The notes under the pieces: generated by a model
Database searches by the model: none
What the model was told of the DNA's origin: nothing
Seen by the model: only the letters and a program-made list of their open reading frames with translations
Shown here: piece after piece, positions 1 through 9,950 of the stretch
Layout: each line of letters opens with the position of its first letter
How positions within the stretch are numbered: position 1 is the stretch's first letter
From: Gremmenia infestans
Taxonomy: Eukaryota; Ascomycota; Leotiomycetes; Helotiales; Hamatocanthoscyphaceae
Assembly: GCA_032629725.1 (NCBI GenBank)
Contig: JAFEVB010000020.1
Coordinates: forward strand, 1,094,560 to 1,158,559
Length of the DNA stretch: 64,000 nucleotides
Direction: 5' to 3'
Translations under genes and position numbers: made by a program

Positions 1-1
1 C

Positions 2-514
2 ATTGTCATCCATACGAAGACGACTGATACACGGGATACGGACTACCCAATGGGAGACTGGGTTGACAACAACCCCGCGGGCATCAGATCATACCTATAT
101 TCGACCTCCCTGGACACAAACCCCTTGACTTACAAGAGCCTGAATAGCTTGAATGAGGTTCACGCTATCGGAACTGCTTGGGCAACCATTATCTACGAAA
201 TCATGTGGAACTTGGTAGACAAGCATGGCATCACTGCTGATCGCAGACCGACCTTTGATGACAATGGTGTCCCTACTGATGGAAGATTCTTGACTATGAA
301 ATTGGTCATCGATGGCATGGCTCTACAGCCTTGCAGCCCGACGTTCATTTCTGCTCGCGATGCAATTATCGACGCCGACAAGGCCCTCACTGGTGGCGAC
401 AATGTTTGTGAGTTGTGGACAGCCTTTGCAAAACGTGGTGTCGGGTCCGGCGCTAAAAGGGGAACATCGACTGGAAGAACAGAAAGCTATGATCTTCCGT
501 CTGGGGTTTGCTAA
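2..514 (+). CDS. Fungalysin (M36) metalloprotease, C-terminal part
   Basis: Secreted zinc metalloendopeptidase of family M36; in fungi these degrade extracellular protein such as elastin or keratin. The gene runs off the left edge, so only about 170 C-terminal residues are present and the reading frame is already open at base 2. What is visible matches the M36 C-terminus: GIRSYLYSTS, then NEVHAIGTAWATIIYE, then ALQPCSPTF, ARDAIIDADKALTGG and CELWTAFAKRG, ending in a conserved terminal Cys region at the stop. The catalytic HExxH lies upstream of the window, so activity cannot be judged. The ATG at 50 is internal and should not be taken as a start. No intron is seen in this part. Confidence 0.92.
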   Translation: MVIHTKTTDTRDTDYPMGDWVDNNPAGIRSYLYSTSLDTNPLTYKSLNSLNEVHAIGTAWATIIYEIMWNLVDKHGITADRRPTFDDNGVPTDGRFLTMKLVIDGMALQPCSPTFISARDAIIDADKALTGGDNVCELWTAFAKRGVGSGAKRGTSTGRTESYDLPSGVC

Positions 515-778
515 GTTCCTGGAATCTGAATATGGGCTTATAGGGTGTGGGGTAATGTTGGCTGGATAATTAATATTGGGCTTCTTTTGGTCTAACCGAT
601 TGCTGATTAATACTGAATATATGAATGCGTTTATATCCCCACTTTAGTCTTTATTTTACTTGTCGGTACACCATGAGATAAAAGGTTGTGTGGGGAAAGC
701 CAGCCTACAAGTAAGCCTTGCGAGGCTCCAAGCTGGACTTCCTTGCCTGCCACCTCGCCGCAGCCATCTACAGCCACG

Positions 779-1147
779 ATGGGCAATACAAAAGAACGCA
801 TGTCCCTCCTGAATATTTTCAAAAAGCCTCTCAGATCGTTCTCAATTTTCACGTCCCGATTCTTGATAATGTTCCTCCGCGATGACAAATTGTCTTTCGC
901 CGGCCGCGAATATGTACTCAAACACCATGCGGATGATGTAGCAAAGTTGCGCAAATATATACGGATGGGGAAGACGATGATTGTCATACAGGCCTTGCTA
1001 AGCATTGTGTTGGTCGTGTTGATTGCAAGGATGCTCATCGCTCCGTACGAATGCCAGGTGAGTGTTTGGCTTCAGTTTTAGGATCCGCGTTCGTCAACTG
1101 ATCTGATCGTGCTATTACAGGCGACGCAGATGGGTGCAAGTGGATAA
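779..1147 (+). CDS. Small single-span membrane protein, unknown function
   Basis: I do not recognise this protein. Two exons (779-1057 and 1121-1147) join in frame across a 63-nt GTGAGT...TTACAG intron and encode 101 residues. The N-terminal two thirds is basic, with IFKKPLRSF and FLRDDKLSFAGREY. One hydrophobic segment follows near residues 68-87 (IVIQALLSIVLVVLIA), then a short tail. This suggests a tail-proximal membrane anchor. An in-frame TTG-initiated extension upstream lacks an ATG and was not used. The reading rests on the intact frame and the clean intron only; homologs were not checked. Confidence 0.55.
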
Positions 1148-1310
1148 TCTACTTGGGGAGGGTTATAGTAAGGTTTGGGAAGGGGTGTTGGGAAGTCCAG
1201 GATGTGCAAGGATGCTTTTAGGTGTCACTGCAAGTCAAATATGGATGTATACACAAGGTGAATGCCCCATATATTAATACCTTTTCTATGCTCTCAAAGG
1301 CACTCTCATG

Positions 1311-2436
1311 TCATGTGGACGCCCTGCTGATATTCTTAGACTGTGTACGTACTGGAGACGAATTTGTTCTGAATCTGATTTGCTGAAATTCTGCAAATGA
1401 AGTTAGTTCGTCACTTGCTTGTAAGGCTGCGAGATAAAACCATACCCGCTTGAATGCTTTCCAAAGTGTCACCCGTCAGTAATTTCGGGCGATCTTTTGT
1501 GCCACACTCATCCACACCTCCTTCCACCTCAAAGCCTCCCATGCGGAACTTCAGTGATCTAACTTCTCCGCTTAATCGCTGCGTGGTGCTCTCGAGATGC
1601 TTGATATAATCCAGAGCCCGCGTCAGAACTGCAGCTTTCCCATACTTCAATTGTCCATCCCATCTATTCTCGCCGATATTATCGTCTCCCGAATTGGAGT
1701 CTGATCCGGAAGCGCGGTTCAGAGGGGGAATGCCTTGGCGAAGGCAATCAATTCTTTCGTTGAGGTTTGTGCGGTAACGTTTCTCGATGGCATTATGACC
1801 GATTTGTCGAGATTGCCGAGCTGTGTTGGAACCAGTTGCTTGTGGGGATGGTTGCTTCTGCTTTCTACTTTTGCGTGTTCGCGCTTCTGGTACCGGTGCA
1901 ACGGTGGTGATTGGTGATTCTGGCGGGGAGGAGTAAGACTCTGCGGGCGTCTGGATCAAAGACTGCAAATGGTGGGGCATGGCTATATCTTCCAGCCTCT
2001 TTTCTTCCTCTGGTGTCAGGGAAGAGAAACGGTGTAATGGGTTGGGTCGGTCCTGTTCACTTGGAAGGTTGGTTGGAAGCGGTGTATGAGTATTCATGAA
2101 ATCGACTGTAGAGCGGTGGGACGATTGATCCAGGCTCTCCAACTCGAATGGCGAAGCCTCAAAAGAACATTGGACACCAGCGGAGTAGGATCTAGACATC
2201 GAGTTCTGTTCGGATCCATCGGCCCACGTGTCTATCAAGGAGTTATTGGTATAAGCAAGGGGAGAATCGTGCTCCAGCGTATTGCTCCCCCATTCCATCC
2301 AATTATCCCACGGCTCATTCAAGCTTGCATTGAAATCTTTGTCATAGCTGTTGAATTTAGGGTTGAAGGCTCTCGGAGTCAGGTCAGGATTGACATTGAC
2401 ATGCAAGGCAGAGAGAGGCAAGTTTCTTGAAAGCAT
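1311..2436 (-). CDS. SREBP-type bHLH transcription factor
   Basis: Nuclear DNA-binding regulator. The basic helix-loop-helix is near the C-terminal third: HNAIEKRYRTNLNERI, a long acidic/Ser loop, then KAAVLTRALDYIKHLE. The Tyr in EKRYR is the hallmark of the SREBP class, which reads E-box and SRE sites. No membrane segments are visible, so it is not a full membrane-tethered SREBP; it resembles the short fungal HLH factors. The N-terminus is Ser/Pro/Asn-rich, and RKSRKQKQ is a likely nuclear signal. I start at the first ATG (2436); the frame is open 17 codons further but only from TTG. A 55-nt intron (1391-1445, branch CTAAC, end TTTGCAG) is likely, giving exons 1446-2436 and 1311-1390 (356 aa). 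Without it the frame stops at 1411. Confidence 0.85.
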
Positions 2437-2534
2437 ATTGGTGTTGAGTGGGGATATTGCGGGGTATGGGGCAGTACAGTGGTTCAATAGCTATACAAGA
2501 TGAGGTGAGATGGTTGAGGACTTAAAAGAGAGTG

Positions 2535-2672
2535 AAATAGAGGGGAATAGAGTAGAGAAGGGTGAAATAGAGTAGAGTAGGGTGGAATAGAGTAGAGTAG
2601 AGTAGGGTGGAATAGAGTAGAGTAGAGTAGAGTATAGTAGAGTATAGTAGATTAGAGTAGAATAGATTACAG
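2535..2672. repeat. AGTAG/TAGAG microsatellite upstream of the bHLH gene
   Basis: Imperfect tandem array of AGAGT, AATAGAGTAG and GGTGGAATAG units, purine-rich on the + strand. It lies about 100-235 bp upstream of the bHLH start codon, so it is in that gene's promoter or 5' leader. It has no reliable coding potential. Confidence 0.85.
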
Positions 2673-4433
2673 TAGTACTATACCTAGGTAGGACTCGTAG
2701 CAAGCAGGCGAGGCCCATTAAGCCAAGGCCATTTGAGGATTTTAAGGGTCCAAAGGCTTTACGCCTCCATAAAAAAAGGGTCCAGAGTGCATGGGGTTGA
2801 ACGTGCTAGCGTGCTAGCGTGCTTCGAGGTGCTTCGAGGTGCTTACTGTACAGCAGTAGTGGCGAAAATAGGGCCATATACTTGGAGAGAACTTGTCCTA
2901 TTCCGGATTAGCTTCCATTACAAAAGCCGCTAAGCCAAGTCAATAGCCAATCGGAGTCTCGAAACAGTAGCATCGCCCCAAGCCACAAACCCTATTCCAA
3001 TACTCACGGGCCACATTGTAGCAGCAATGTAATCACTTTATCCCTTCCTGCACATACAGTACTGTACATGTACCAGTACTATACTGTATGCGTACGTACT
3101 GTACAGTACGGAGCGTAGATGCAAATTGCAGATGCCAGTTGCTGTTGTATGTACTATACAGTACTGTAGACAATCAGATACCGCAAAATGGTACCACATT
3201 TATTATATTACTAGCCTCACCTCAGTCTTCGCCGTCATTTGCATGCGGTAGGCTTTGCATATGATACCGACCTACCTATGCTCTGGCTATCCGAGTCTTT
3301 ACTTTATTAGACTTTCGAGGTTTGGCTGGAGCTGCCTCTTCTTTGTTTGACCATACCAGCCCTGTCCCGTCCCGTCTACCTACCCCACGTACCGAGTACA
3401 GTACGAGTACTGTATTCGTACTCGTTACAGTACGGGATTTGCATTGCCTCCATGCGGCGTAAAAGTAATTCGATTTCTTTTGGGGTTTTATAATAATACG
3501 CTGCTCACTTAATTATCATACATATACTTGTATATATTCTCACGATAGAAAAAGCAGAGCTTGAATCACTTACGCCCCAGGGAGAAAGTACTACCTCCCC
3601 TCCATATGCGGTATGCACAGCCTAGTAACCTCGGGCCATCCATCCCAATGGAAGTGAAATGTTCCCTACACCCGATCTACCACCCCACGCCACCCATCAA
3701 ACATCCTGGATCGTCGATTGGCATCTAGCTATCTCGGATTCTCAAGAGCGTCAAAACTGCCGGTTTGAGCGCTTTCAATATTCTCATCCCTGGAACTTCA
3801 TCGCCTTTGTCAGCATCTGTTCAAACTTCGCGGAATCGGCTCTGGCTCCGACGCATCGATTGCTTAGTCAATACATCCAAGTTGAAGGAAGCAATACCTC
3901 GGGAAGTATTTGGTGCGTCGTGCATGGTACCGGTGCAAGTAGTACCTCCGTAGTAAGGTAGAGAGGTCTTGGTGGTATCAAGGTGGTATCGAGGTGGTAT
4001 CGTGCCGCAAGACCTAGCGCTCATGATCAACATTTCGCAAAGCTAATTTGTCCTGACTTTTGGATATATTTCAAGGTCCCTCCTTCCATACAGTACCAGT
4101 ACAAATACAATGTATCCTTTTTCATGTGCCTCGTCCTCGTCCCAGCCACAATGGTATAAAGTTGCCGATGGCATGCATATGACACTCGGCAAACCTTGGA
4201 AGCCACAGCGAAGTCCCGCAAAGTCATACAGGAAACAACTTATCGAGCCTGTATAACAATAACATTATTGATCGGTTCCACAAAGACATTATTCAAAGGC
4301 ACCTGGTGTACTGGTAGGTAGGTCAGTTGTTATTGTTAAGCGCTAGCGCCTTGGCACGTCTCCTTCAATAGATGCTCCCTTCTTTGCTCGAATCAGCACA
4401 ACTTCCTCTCGATTGAATTTAACAACAGCGGCG
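2673..4433. other. Intergenic region rich in GTAC palindromes
   Basis: No convincing gene. Short ORFs around 3659-4230 have neither splice sites nor recognisable domains. At 2803-2843 there is a small duplicated stretch (units GTGCTAGC and GTGCTTCGAG). From 3055 to 3175 and again from 3388 to 3436 the sequence is full of GTAC, CAGTACTG and TACGTAC palindromes. This interval holds the divergent promoters of the bHLH gene and the zinc transporter. Confidence 0.5.
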
Positions 4434-6074
4434 ATGACTTTCTCTCTCACTCGCTCCCAGCGCTTGATGCTCACCATCGGCATATCATTCTGCTTCTTCG
4501 TCGCTGAGATCTCTGGTAAGCCACATAAAAATCAACATGCCGCTCTGTCACTTGTTCGTAACTCATGCGAACCCCTCCAGTTGGATTTTATACCCATTCA
4601 CTTGCTCTTATCGCGGATGCCTTTCACTACGTAAGTGGAAATCGAGAATTTGGATACATGAAGAGGAGATTTTTACTCACCTACATTACTAGATGAATGA
4701 CCTGATCGGCTTCATTGTAGCTTTAGTTGCGCTCAAAGTATAGAGAACTCCTCTTAGTTTCCCAGTAGAACTAACCACTTTCATAGATTTCTCGACGCCC
4801 AACATCCCCCAAACATCTTTCGTTTGGTTGGCAAAGAGCCCAGCTCTTGGGTGCCTTCTTCAATGGTGTCTTCCTTCTCGCTCTTGGTGTCAGCATTTTC
4901 CTGCAATCAATCGAACGATTTGTTTCTCTTCAGAGTAAGCACCTTCTAATCAAACCACAGATGCTCATACTGATAACACATAGGAGTAGAAAACCCAATG
5001 TTGGTTCTTGTCATGGGATGTGTTGGCTTGACTCTCAATATCATCAGTGCAATCTTCTTGCATGGTATGTTGCACTCTTATCCGCAAATTTTATATTTTA
5101 CTCAACCTTAATTACAGAACATGATGGACCAAGAAGCAACGAAGCGGGTGGGGGCCAATATACCGGCACAATCCAACTCTCCGAACTCACCACAGTTAGT
5201 CCTTCCTTTTCCAAACTCAACCCATTTCACTGATACTGGAAAGGATGTGCAACCCCACGATAATCATCGTCACAAGCTCGATCCGTCTAAGAAAAGTGGC
5301 CATGACCATGACCTTGGAATGATGGGAGTCTTAATCCATGTTATCGGCGACGCAATCAATAACATGGGTGTTATTATTGCTGCAGCAGTAATCTGGTAAG
5401 TTGGACTTGTCTGCAAACCCTGATTTCCCGTTTCAAAATATGAGCTCTCCCAGAAGAGTTACCCAAAGCTTACTAATTTTCTGGATAGGAAAGCAAAGTT
5501 TGAGGGCAGATTCTACGCAGATCCTGGAGTTAGCATGGGCATCTCATTTCTGATATTACTCTCATCACTACCCCTGGGTGAGTTCTCGGATTCCCATTTA
5601 TCCCTACGTGACTAAAAGTAGACATTGTAGTTAAAAACAGCGGTTCTATTCTCCTTCAAAGTGTCCCACTTGGAGTAAATCTTGAAGACGTCAAGCATGA
5701 TCTTGAGAAGGTAAGGATTAAGCATGCTTATAAACCATTCCTCTGTACTCATCTCGAACCAGATCCCAGGAATAACCTCTGTCCATGAACTCCACGCCTG
5801 GCGTCTGAGCCAAAACAAAGCCATAGCATCAGCTCACGTTGTAACGTTAGAGCAGGAGGTCGTCGGTTTCATGGGTCAGGCGAAACTTATAGGAGAATGT
5901 CTTCACGCCTACGGAATTCATAGTGCAACATTACAGCCCGAGTTTTCTGCCAGCACAACGTTGCGGGAGAGTGAAGGGGAAGGAAAGGTACTTTTACAGC
6001 AGATGGCTAGTGAGAAGTCTGTTTGTCAGATCAAATGCGGAGAGCTTTGCGAGGATTTGACTTGCTGCGGATGA
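4434..6074 (+). CDS. Zinc transporter, cation diffusion facilitator (Zrc1/Cot1-like)
   Basis: Integral membrane Zn2+/H+ antiporter that loads zinc into the vacuole or other compartments. Ten exons sum to 371 aa: 4434-4515, 4581-4630, 4693-4737, 4787-4934, 4984-5064, 5118-5194, 5244-5395, 5489-5577, 5631-5710, 5763-6074. The TM2 metal site is HSLALIADAFHYMND, with HxxxD pattern (ADAFHYMND), and the TM5 site is HVIGDAINNMG. The conserved FGWQRAQLLGAFFNG is intact. A short His-rich cytosolic loop (HDNHRHK, GHDHD) precedes TM5. The C-terminal domain contains VHELHAWRL. The protein ends in a Cys cluster (CGELCEDLTCCG). It is shorter than many fungal homologs because the His loop is small. The TTG at 4413 was rejected as a start. 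Confidence 0.93.
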
Positions 6075-6288
6075 GAAAGGAGTTATTTGATAAAAGCACA
6101 TACATCCAGCCATATTTACGTCGCTTCTATTCGACCATCTAGAAATCCCATTACTCTGGCTACCTCATTGACCCATTATGTAGCCAAACATTGCGTGGCC
6201 AACCAAAAAATGGGCAGAAACATAGATCGAGGTGAAATCATGCAAGGCTTCTGGCGGCTGGCTGGTCATGGCGGAATATTCCTCGGCT

Positions 6289-7016
6289 TTACTGCACCTT
6301 CTTCGAGATGGGCGTCACCTGACGATCTTTCCCGAAAAGGCCAAGGAGGTAGGCAGTCCGCGTTAAGAATAATGCAACTGTTGCTCCAATATTGCCCCCT
6401 TGGACAAAAGTAAAAAGTCAGGTTCAGTATTCAGGGGCCTTGAGGCATTAGTACCTACAAGTCATGGAATTCCAATCTGGTAAGTCGATAAGCCTATTGT
6501 AGTCCATGCCATAGCAAGTGATACCGACATGCCCAATATCTGCAATCCAAAGGGCTATCACATAATTTCTGACAACCTTAGGCTCCGTGGTTTGATAGAG
6601 CACAGCCACTCCAACCATAGCCAGTAGGAGGTAGATATTTCCCAATCTTGCCAGTCAGTAAGAACCCAAAATAGGAGAAGCTGAAATAACCGAATCAACA
6701 GAAAGGCGTGTCAGGAGCAACGGGAAATCGCTTTGGGGAATTTAGGCCAAAGTCGGCCCAGGGCGACTTACTGATATGCCACCACTCGAGTATTTGCTGA
6801 GATTGGATCAAGAGGCGATATGGGAATCTGCTCTGCAACGAACCATTCTGGAGATATGAAGGGTGCAACAGCTCCAGCAATTCTGTAACATTTCTCAGTC
6901 AGAAAGAGATCTCGAAGCTCGCAATGAACAATTGCGGTTGTACCTATGACTTACAGGGAAAGTGGCTCTAGAATGGTGAAGACGAATCTTGGGATTGGAG
7001 GGAGAATGGAAGTCAT
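6289..7016 (-). CDS. DUF7704 family membrane protein
   Basis: Small integral membrane protein of a fungal family of unknown function (DUF7704). Four exons on the minus strand (6955-7016, 6772-6882, 6459-6646, 6289-6398) sum to 156 aa. Family landmarks in order: PPIPRFVFTILEPLSL at the N-terminus, SPEWFVAEQIP, then TRVVAYQLGNIYLLLAM across the exon 2/3 join, ALWIADIGHVG, and W-GNIGATVALFLTR across the exon 3/4 join. Four hydrophobic segments are expected. The exon 2/3 intron is 125 nt; its acceptor is chosen because it restores YQLGN. It is tail-to-tail with the zinc transporter (214 bp apart) and shares a 278-bp divergent promoter with the Myb gene. No function is claimed. Confidence 0.85.
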
Positions 7017-7294
7017 TACGAAAGCTGCACTGGTGCGTAATTTCTGTGGTAGAGTAGCAGACTAGATAATTGGGAATCGAGAATTGATGTTGTACGAAGT
7101 ATGATGGGGAGTTGTAACTGGAGTTGTCACAATGTCTTTAGATACACCCCTCCTTGCACTATAAACACATCACCTGATGTAACGATTCGCAAACCCTCAA
7201 AACATTACTGTTTTCGCATCACAACTTGATCTGGCCTTGGACTCGATGCTGAATCCTCTGTTCGCCATGGTTGCACTGGTATTTCCAACATAAC

Positions 7295-9226
7295 ATGTAC
7301 ACTATTGAGCCACGCCTGATAGCCTTGCTCAACGATGAACCTTCCGAAGCATATACGGCGTCTCGCTCGCTGGAACTCCCTTCACTGAACCGTCCAAGTA
7401 TATTTACAGCAGATGGGCGGCCTCTATTACTTGAGCCAGATGCAGGGACTCCAAGTGGAAAGCCAGCACCAACTTCGAATGCACAAGTTGGTCCGCAACA
7501 CGCAGCGACGCTTACCCCTCCAATCGACGACGGAGAGAAGGAACGCAGTGAACAACATCAGCCATCTGAAAAGGTTATCACCGATCGAGCTTTAGGTAGC
7601 TCGTCACCCCAATCCTTGCGAAAGATATTGGATGACGATACAGGCGGCGCTGCCAGTATACCATCAAAGAAACGGCTCATTGTGGAGAACAGCAAAGATG
7701 ATTTCGTCCAGCTTCCTCAACCGCTGAAGAAACACAAAGCTGCGAAACAGGTAGTGCCTCCAATCATTATCGGCCTCTTCGAGCCCCCCCCGCAAGCAGC
7801 ATTGTTTCCTCCAATAGCCTCAAGCTCCTTTCACGATAGCCACGGCAGAAACAGCCTAAACATTGTCCCCACCAACGTCCAAGAAGTCGAAGAACCCGCG
7901 AAATGCACATCGCCAAAAGCAATCGAGAAAAAGAGTGTAGCCGCCAAGAGTAGCAAGACGAGGAAGGATGTTCGGGTGAGGAAGAAATGGACGGAAGAGG
8001 AGACAGATAATCTCTTATTGGGAGTGTATAAGCACGGTGTAGGCAATTGGAGCGATATTCTCGAGGACTCGGATTTCGTGTTCAATGGGCGATCTGGAGC
8101 TGATCTCAAGGACCGTTTCAGAACGTGCTGCCCTGCTGAATTGCGCGAAAACGATCAGAACGGTAAAGGCTTCAAACAAACAGAATCAACTTCTGGCCAG
8201 AACACGCTACAAGGAAAGTCGAAGTCGAGTTTGATGTCTGAGCATATTCTTATTGATGACGATGACCCACCAGCCAACCCCAATTCCGTCGAAGGGACCT
8301 CGAGCAAAGCTAAGAAAAGCCGCGCTCATCGAAGAAAGATGGCAGATCTTGCTCAACTAGGCATTGCAGGACCTTTTCGCAAGTCTCGCCGCCGGGAAAG
8401 GAGACCTTTCACCGAGGAGGAAGACCGCGCAATTCTAGATGGGTATAACCTACTTGGTCCTGCGTGGACACGAATCCAGAGAGATCCTAGGTTCCACCTC
8501 CAAACCAGACAGCCTACAGATCTGAGAGACCGCTTTAGGAACAAGTACCCAGAGAAGTTCCGTAGCGAAGATAAACTGGATGCATCTAGCAAAGACCACG
8601 TTGGTACTCAAATCGAGCAGCAACCCCCCCACGTTCAGCCAAAAGCGAAAGATAAAGAGATTTCGGGTCCGGATCTAGTAGCAAACGGTGTGCAAGCGTC
8701 TCTAGCCCCTGTTCGGTCATTAAAGACATCGAGTGAACGCAGGAGAGACAGAACTGAAAATGAGGATGGAGGAAGCCCAAGAAAGCACCCGTCTTCCTCT
8801 CTTCAATCGTTTTCCAGTCGTGAAGGTTTACGAATTCAAGAAATCATTTCAACCGAGGACGACTCATCAAAAGCCATGCCGCTACAGCCCCAGAGCTCGC
8901 TATACAACTTCAAAGACAATTTCAACACCTTCTCAGATCCGCATACCATGGAGGCCTCAGAAGGCCTGGCATTTTCTCAATCATTCGACTGGGGCGGGAC
9001 GATGACAGCTCCTTTTACCAGTAATATGGGCGAGATGGACATATCTCGTTTACTGCTAGACGAGAGCTGGATCGACAATGCGAGCTCTGGGAAGGAGAAG
9101 CAAAGTCTTGCGGAAATAAGCAGTATTATCAGCTCCGGAGCGGACCATCCTAATGTTCCAACCTTTGACAACATGCTCGGGGATGCAGAACGGATTGATG
9201 ACTTACAAGAGTCTCCATTTAGATGA
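7295..9226 (+). CDS. Twin-Myb (telobox-like) DNA-binding protein, Tay1/Teb1-like
   Basis: Single-exon gene, 643 aa. Two Myb/SANT domains of the telomere-binding class are visible. The first, near residues 228-285, has KKWTEEETDNLLLGV, HGVGNWSDIL and a telobox-like ADLKDRFRTCCP. The second, near 367-425, has RRPFTEEEDRAILDG, GPAWTRIQRD and TDLRDRFRNKYP. Paired Mybs with the (L)KDRFR helix are known from double-stranded telomere-repeat binders such as Yarrowia Tay1 and fission yeast Teb1, which also act at promoters. Binding to TTAGGG-type repeats is therefore inferred. The rest is low-complexity, with a basic stretch SKTRKDVRVRKK before Myb1. I start at the ATG at 7295, because the upstream in-frame codon at 7271 is TTG. 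A general Myb regulator is the alternative. Confidence 0.85.
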   Translation: MYTIEPRLIALLNDEPSEAYTASRSLELPSLNRPSIFTADGRPLLLEPDAGTPSGKPAPTSNAQVGPQHAATLTPPIDDGEKERSEQHQPSEKVITDRALGSSSPQSLRKILDDDTGGAASIPSKKRLIVENSKDDFVQLPQPLKKHKAAKQVVPPIIIGLFEPPPQAALFPPIASSSFHDSHGRNSLNIVPTNVQEVEEPAKCTSPKAIEKKSVAAKSSKTRKDVRVRKKWTEEETDNLLLGVYKHGVGNWSDILEDSDFVFNGRSGADLKDRFRTCCPAELRENDQNGKGFKQTESTSGQNTLQGKSKSSLMSEHILIDDDDPPANPNSVEGTSSKAKKSRAHRRKMADLAQLGIAGPFRKSRRRERRPFTEEEDRAILDGYNLLGPAWTRIQRDPRFHLQTRQPTDLRDRFRNKYPEKFRSEDKLDASSKDHVGTQIEQQPPHVQPKAKDKEISGPDLVANGVQASLAPVRSLKTSSERRRDRTENEDGGSPRKHPSSSLQSFSSREGLRIQEIISTEDDSSKAMPLQPQSSLYNFKDNFNTFSDPHTMEASEGLAFSQSFDWGGTMTAPFTSNMGEMDISRLLLDESWIDNASSGKEKQSLAEISSIISSGADHPNVPTFDNMLGDAERIDDLQESPFR

Positions 9227-9950
9227 GTGATTTGGCGGCTACCAGAAGTACTTACGAGTGGAGTTTTCAGCTGTACGTTGTCGGAATATTCGAGTAGACT
9301 TCCAAGTCCCAGCTATTCATAGTACTAGCTTGAGACGAGATTCTTGCTAGACAGCTAGAAGAGATGAAGTATGCTAGTTGGATGTCAAATATGCTGCTTG
9401 AAAACCCAATGAACGCTTAGTGTTTGTACACACTGCATTTCATCCCCATCAACACCAGAAGATGTACCGCCCCTCTGAATTTGCGAGTTTTGGCCACTAG
9501 ATCAAGTAACCAGAAATGCCTTAAAACATTCCCGGGACAGGATGCTTCATAGCAGCAAGGGAACACGATTTGTAATTAGCCCACTTTTTGTAGTCCAAGT
9601 GATATGAAAACGATATTTGCATTTCATGATACGAGCTAAGATTCAGCGAAGTGGAGTAACAAATGTGCTTTCGTGCTTATATAAATACAAAGCTGTTTCC
9701 ACAGCTTCCAGGCTAGCCACTTCATAGTTGCTTTCTTATTACTCAAACGAAGGTTGACTATTCCTTGATCATGATCCTGTGTCGGACGATATGCTTTGGC
9801 TTCCATCATTATGAGAAATAAAACTCTTGCCCATTACTCATAAAGCTCACTCTCCACCTTGATGATAGAGTACTTAGACTCGGCGAGGCAGTATTTTCTT
9901 GGTATTGCGAGTCATCGACTAGCTTCTGGCTCCCGATATTGGCAGGCTTT
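9227..9950. other. Intergenic, tail-to-tail 3' regions
   Basis: Space between the 3' ends of the Myb gene and the UBX gene. I see no ORF of note, RNA gene or repeat. Confidence 0.6.

Noticed and set aside
3659..4033. 100-codon ORFs upstream of the zinc transporter
   Set aside because: Two frames overlap with no features; the transporter starts cleanly at 4434.
6087..6413. 108-codon + strand ORF after the zinc transporter
   Set aside because: It lies over the last exon of the DUF7704 gene on the other strand, which has clear family sequence.
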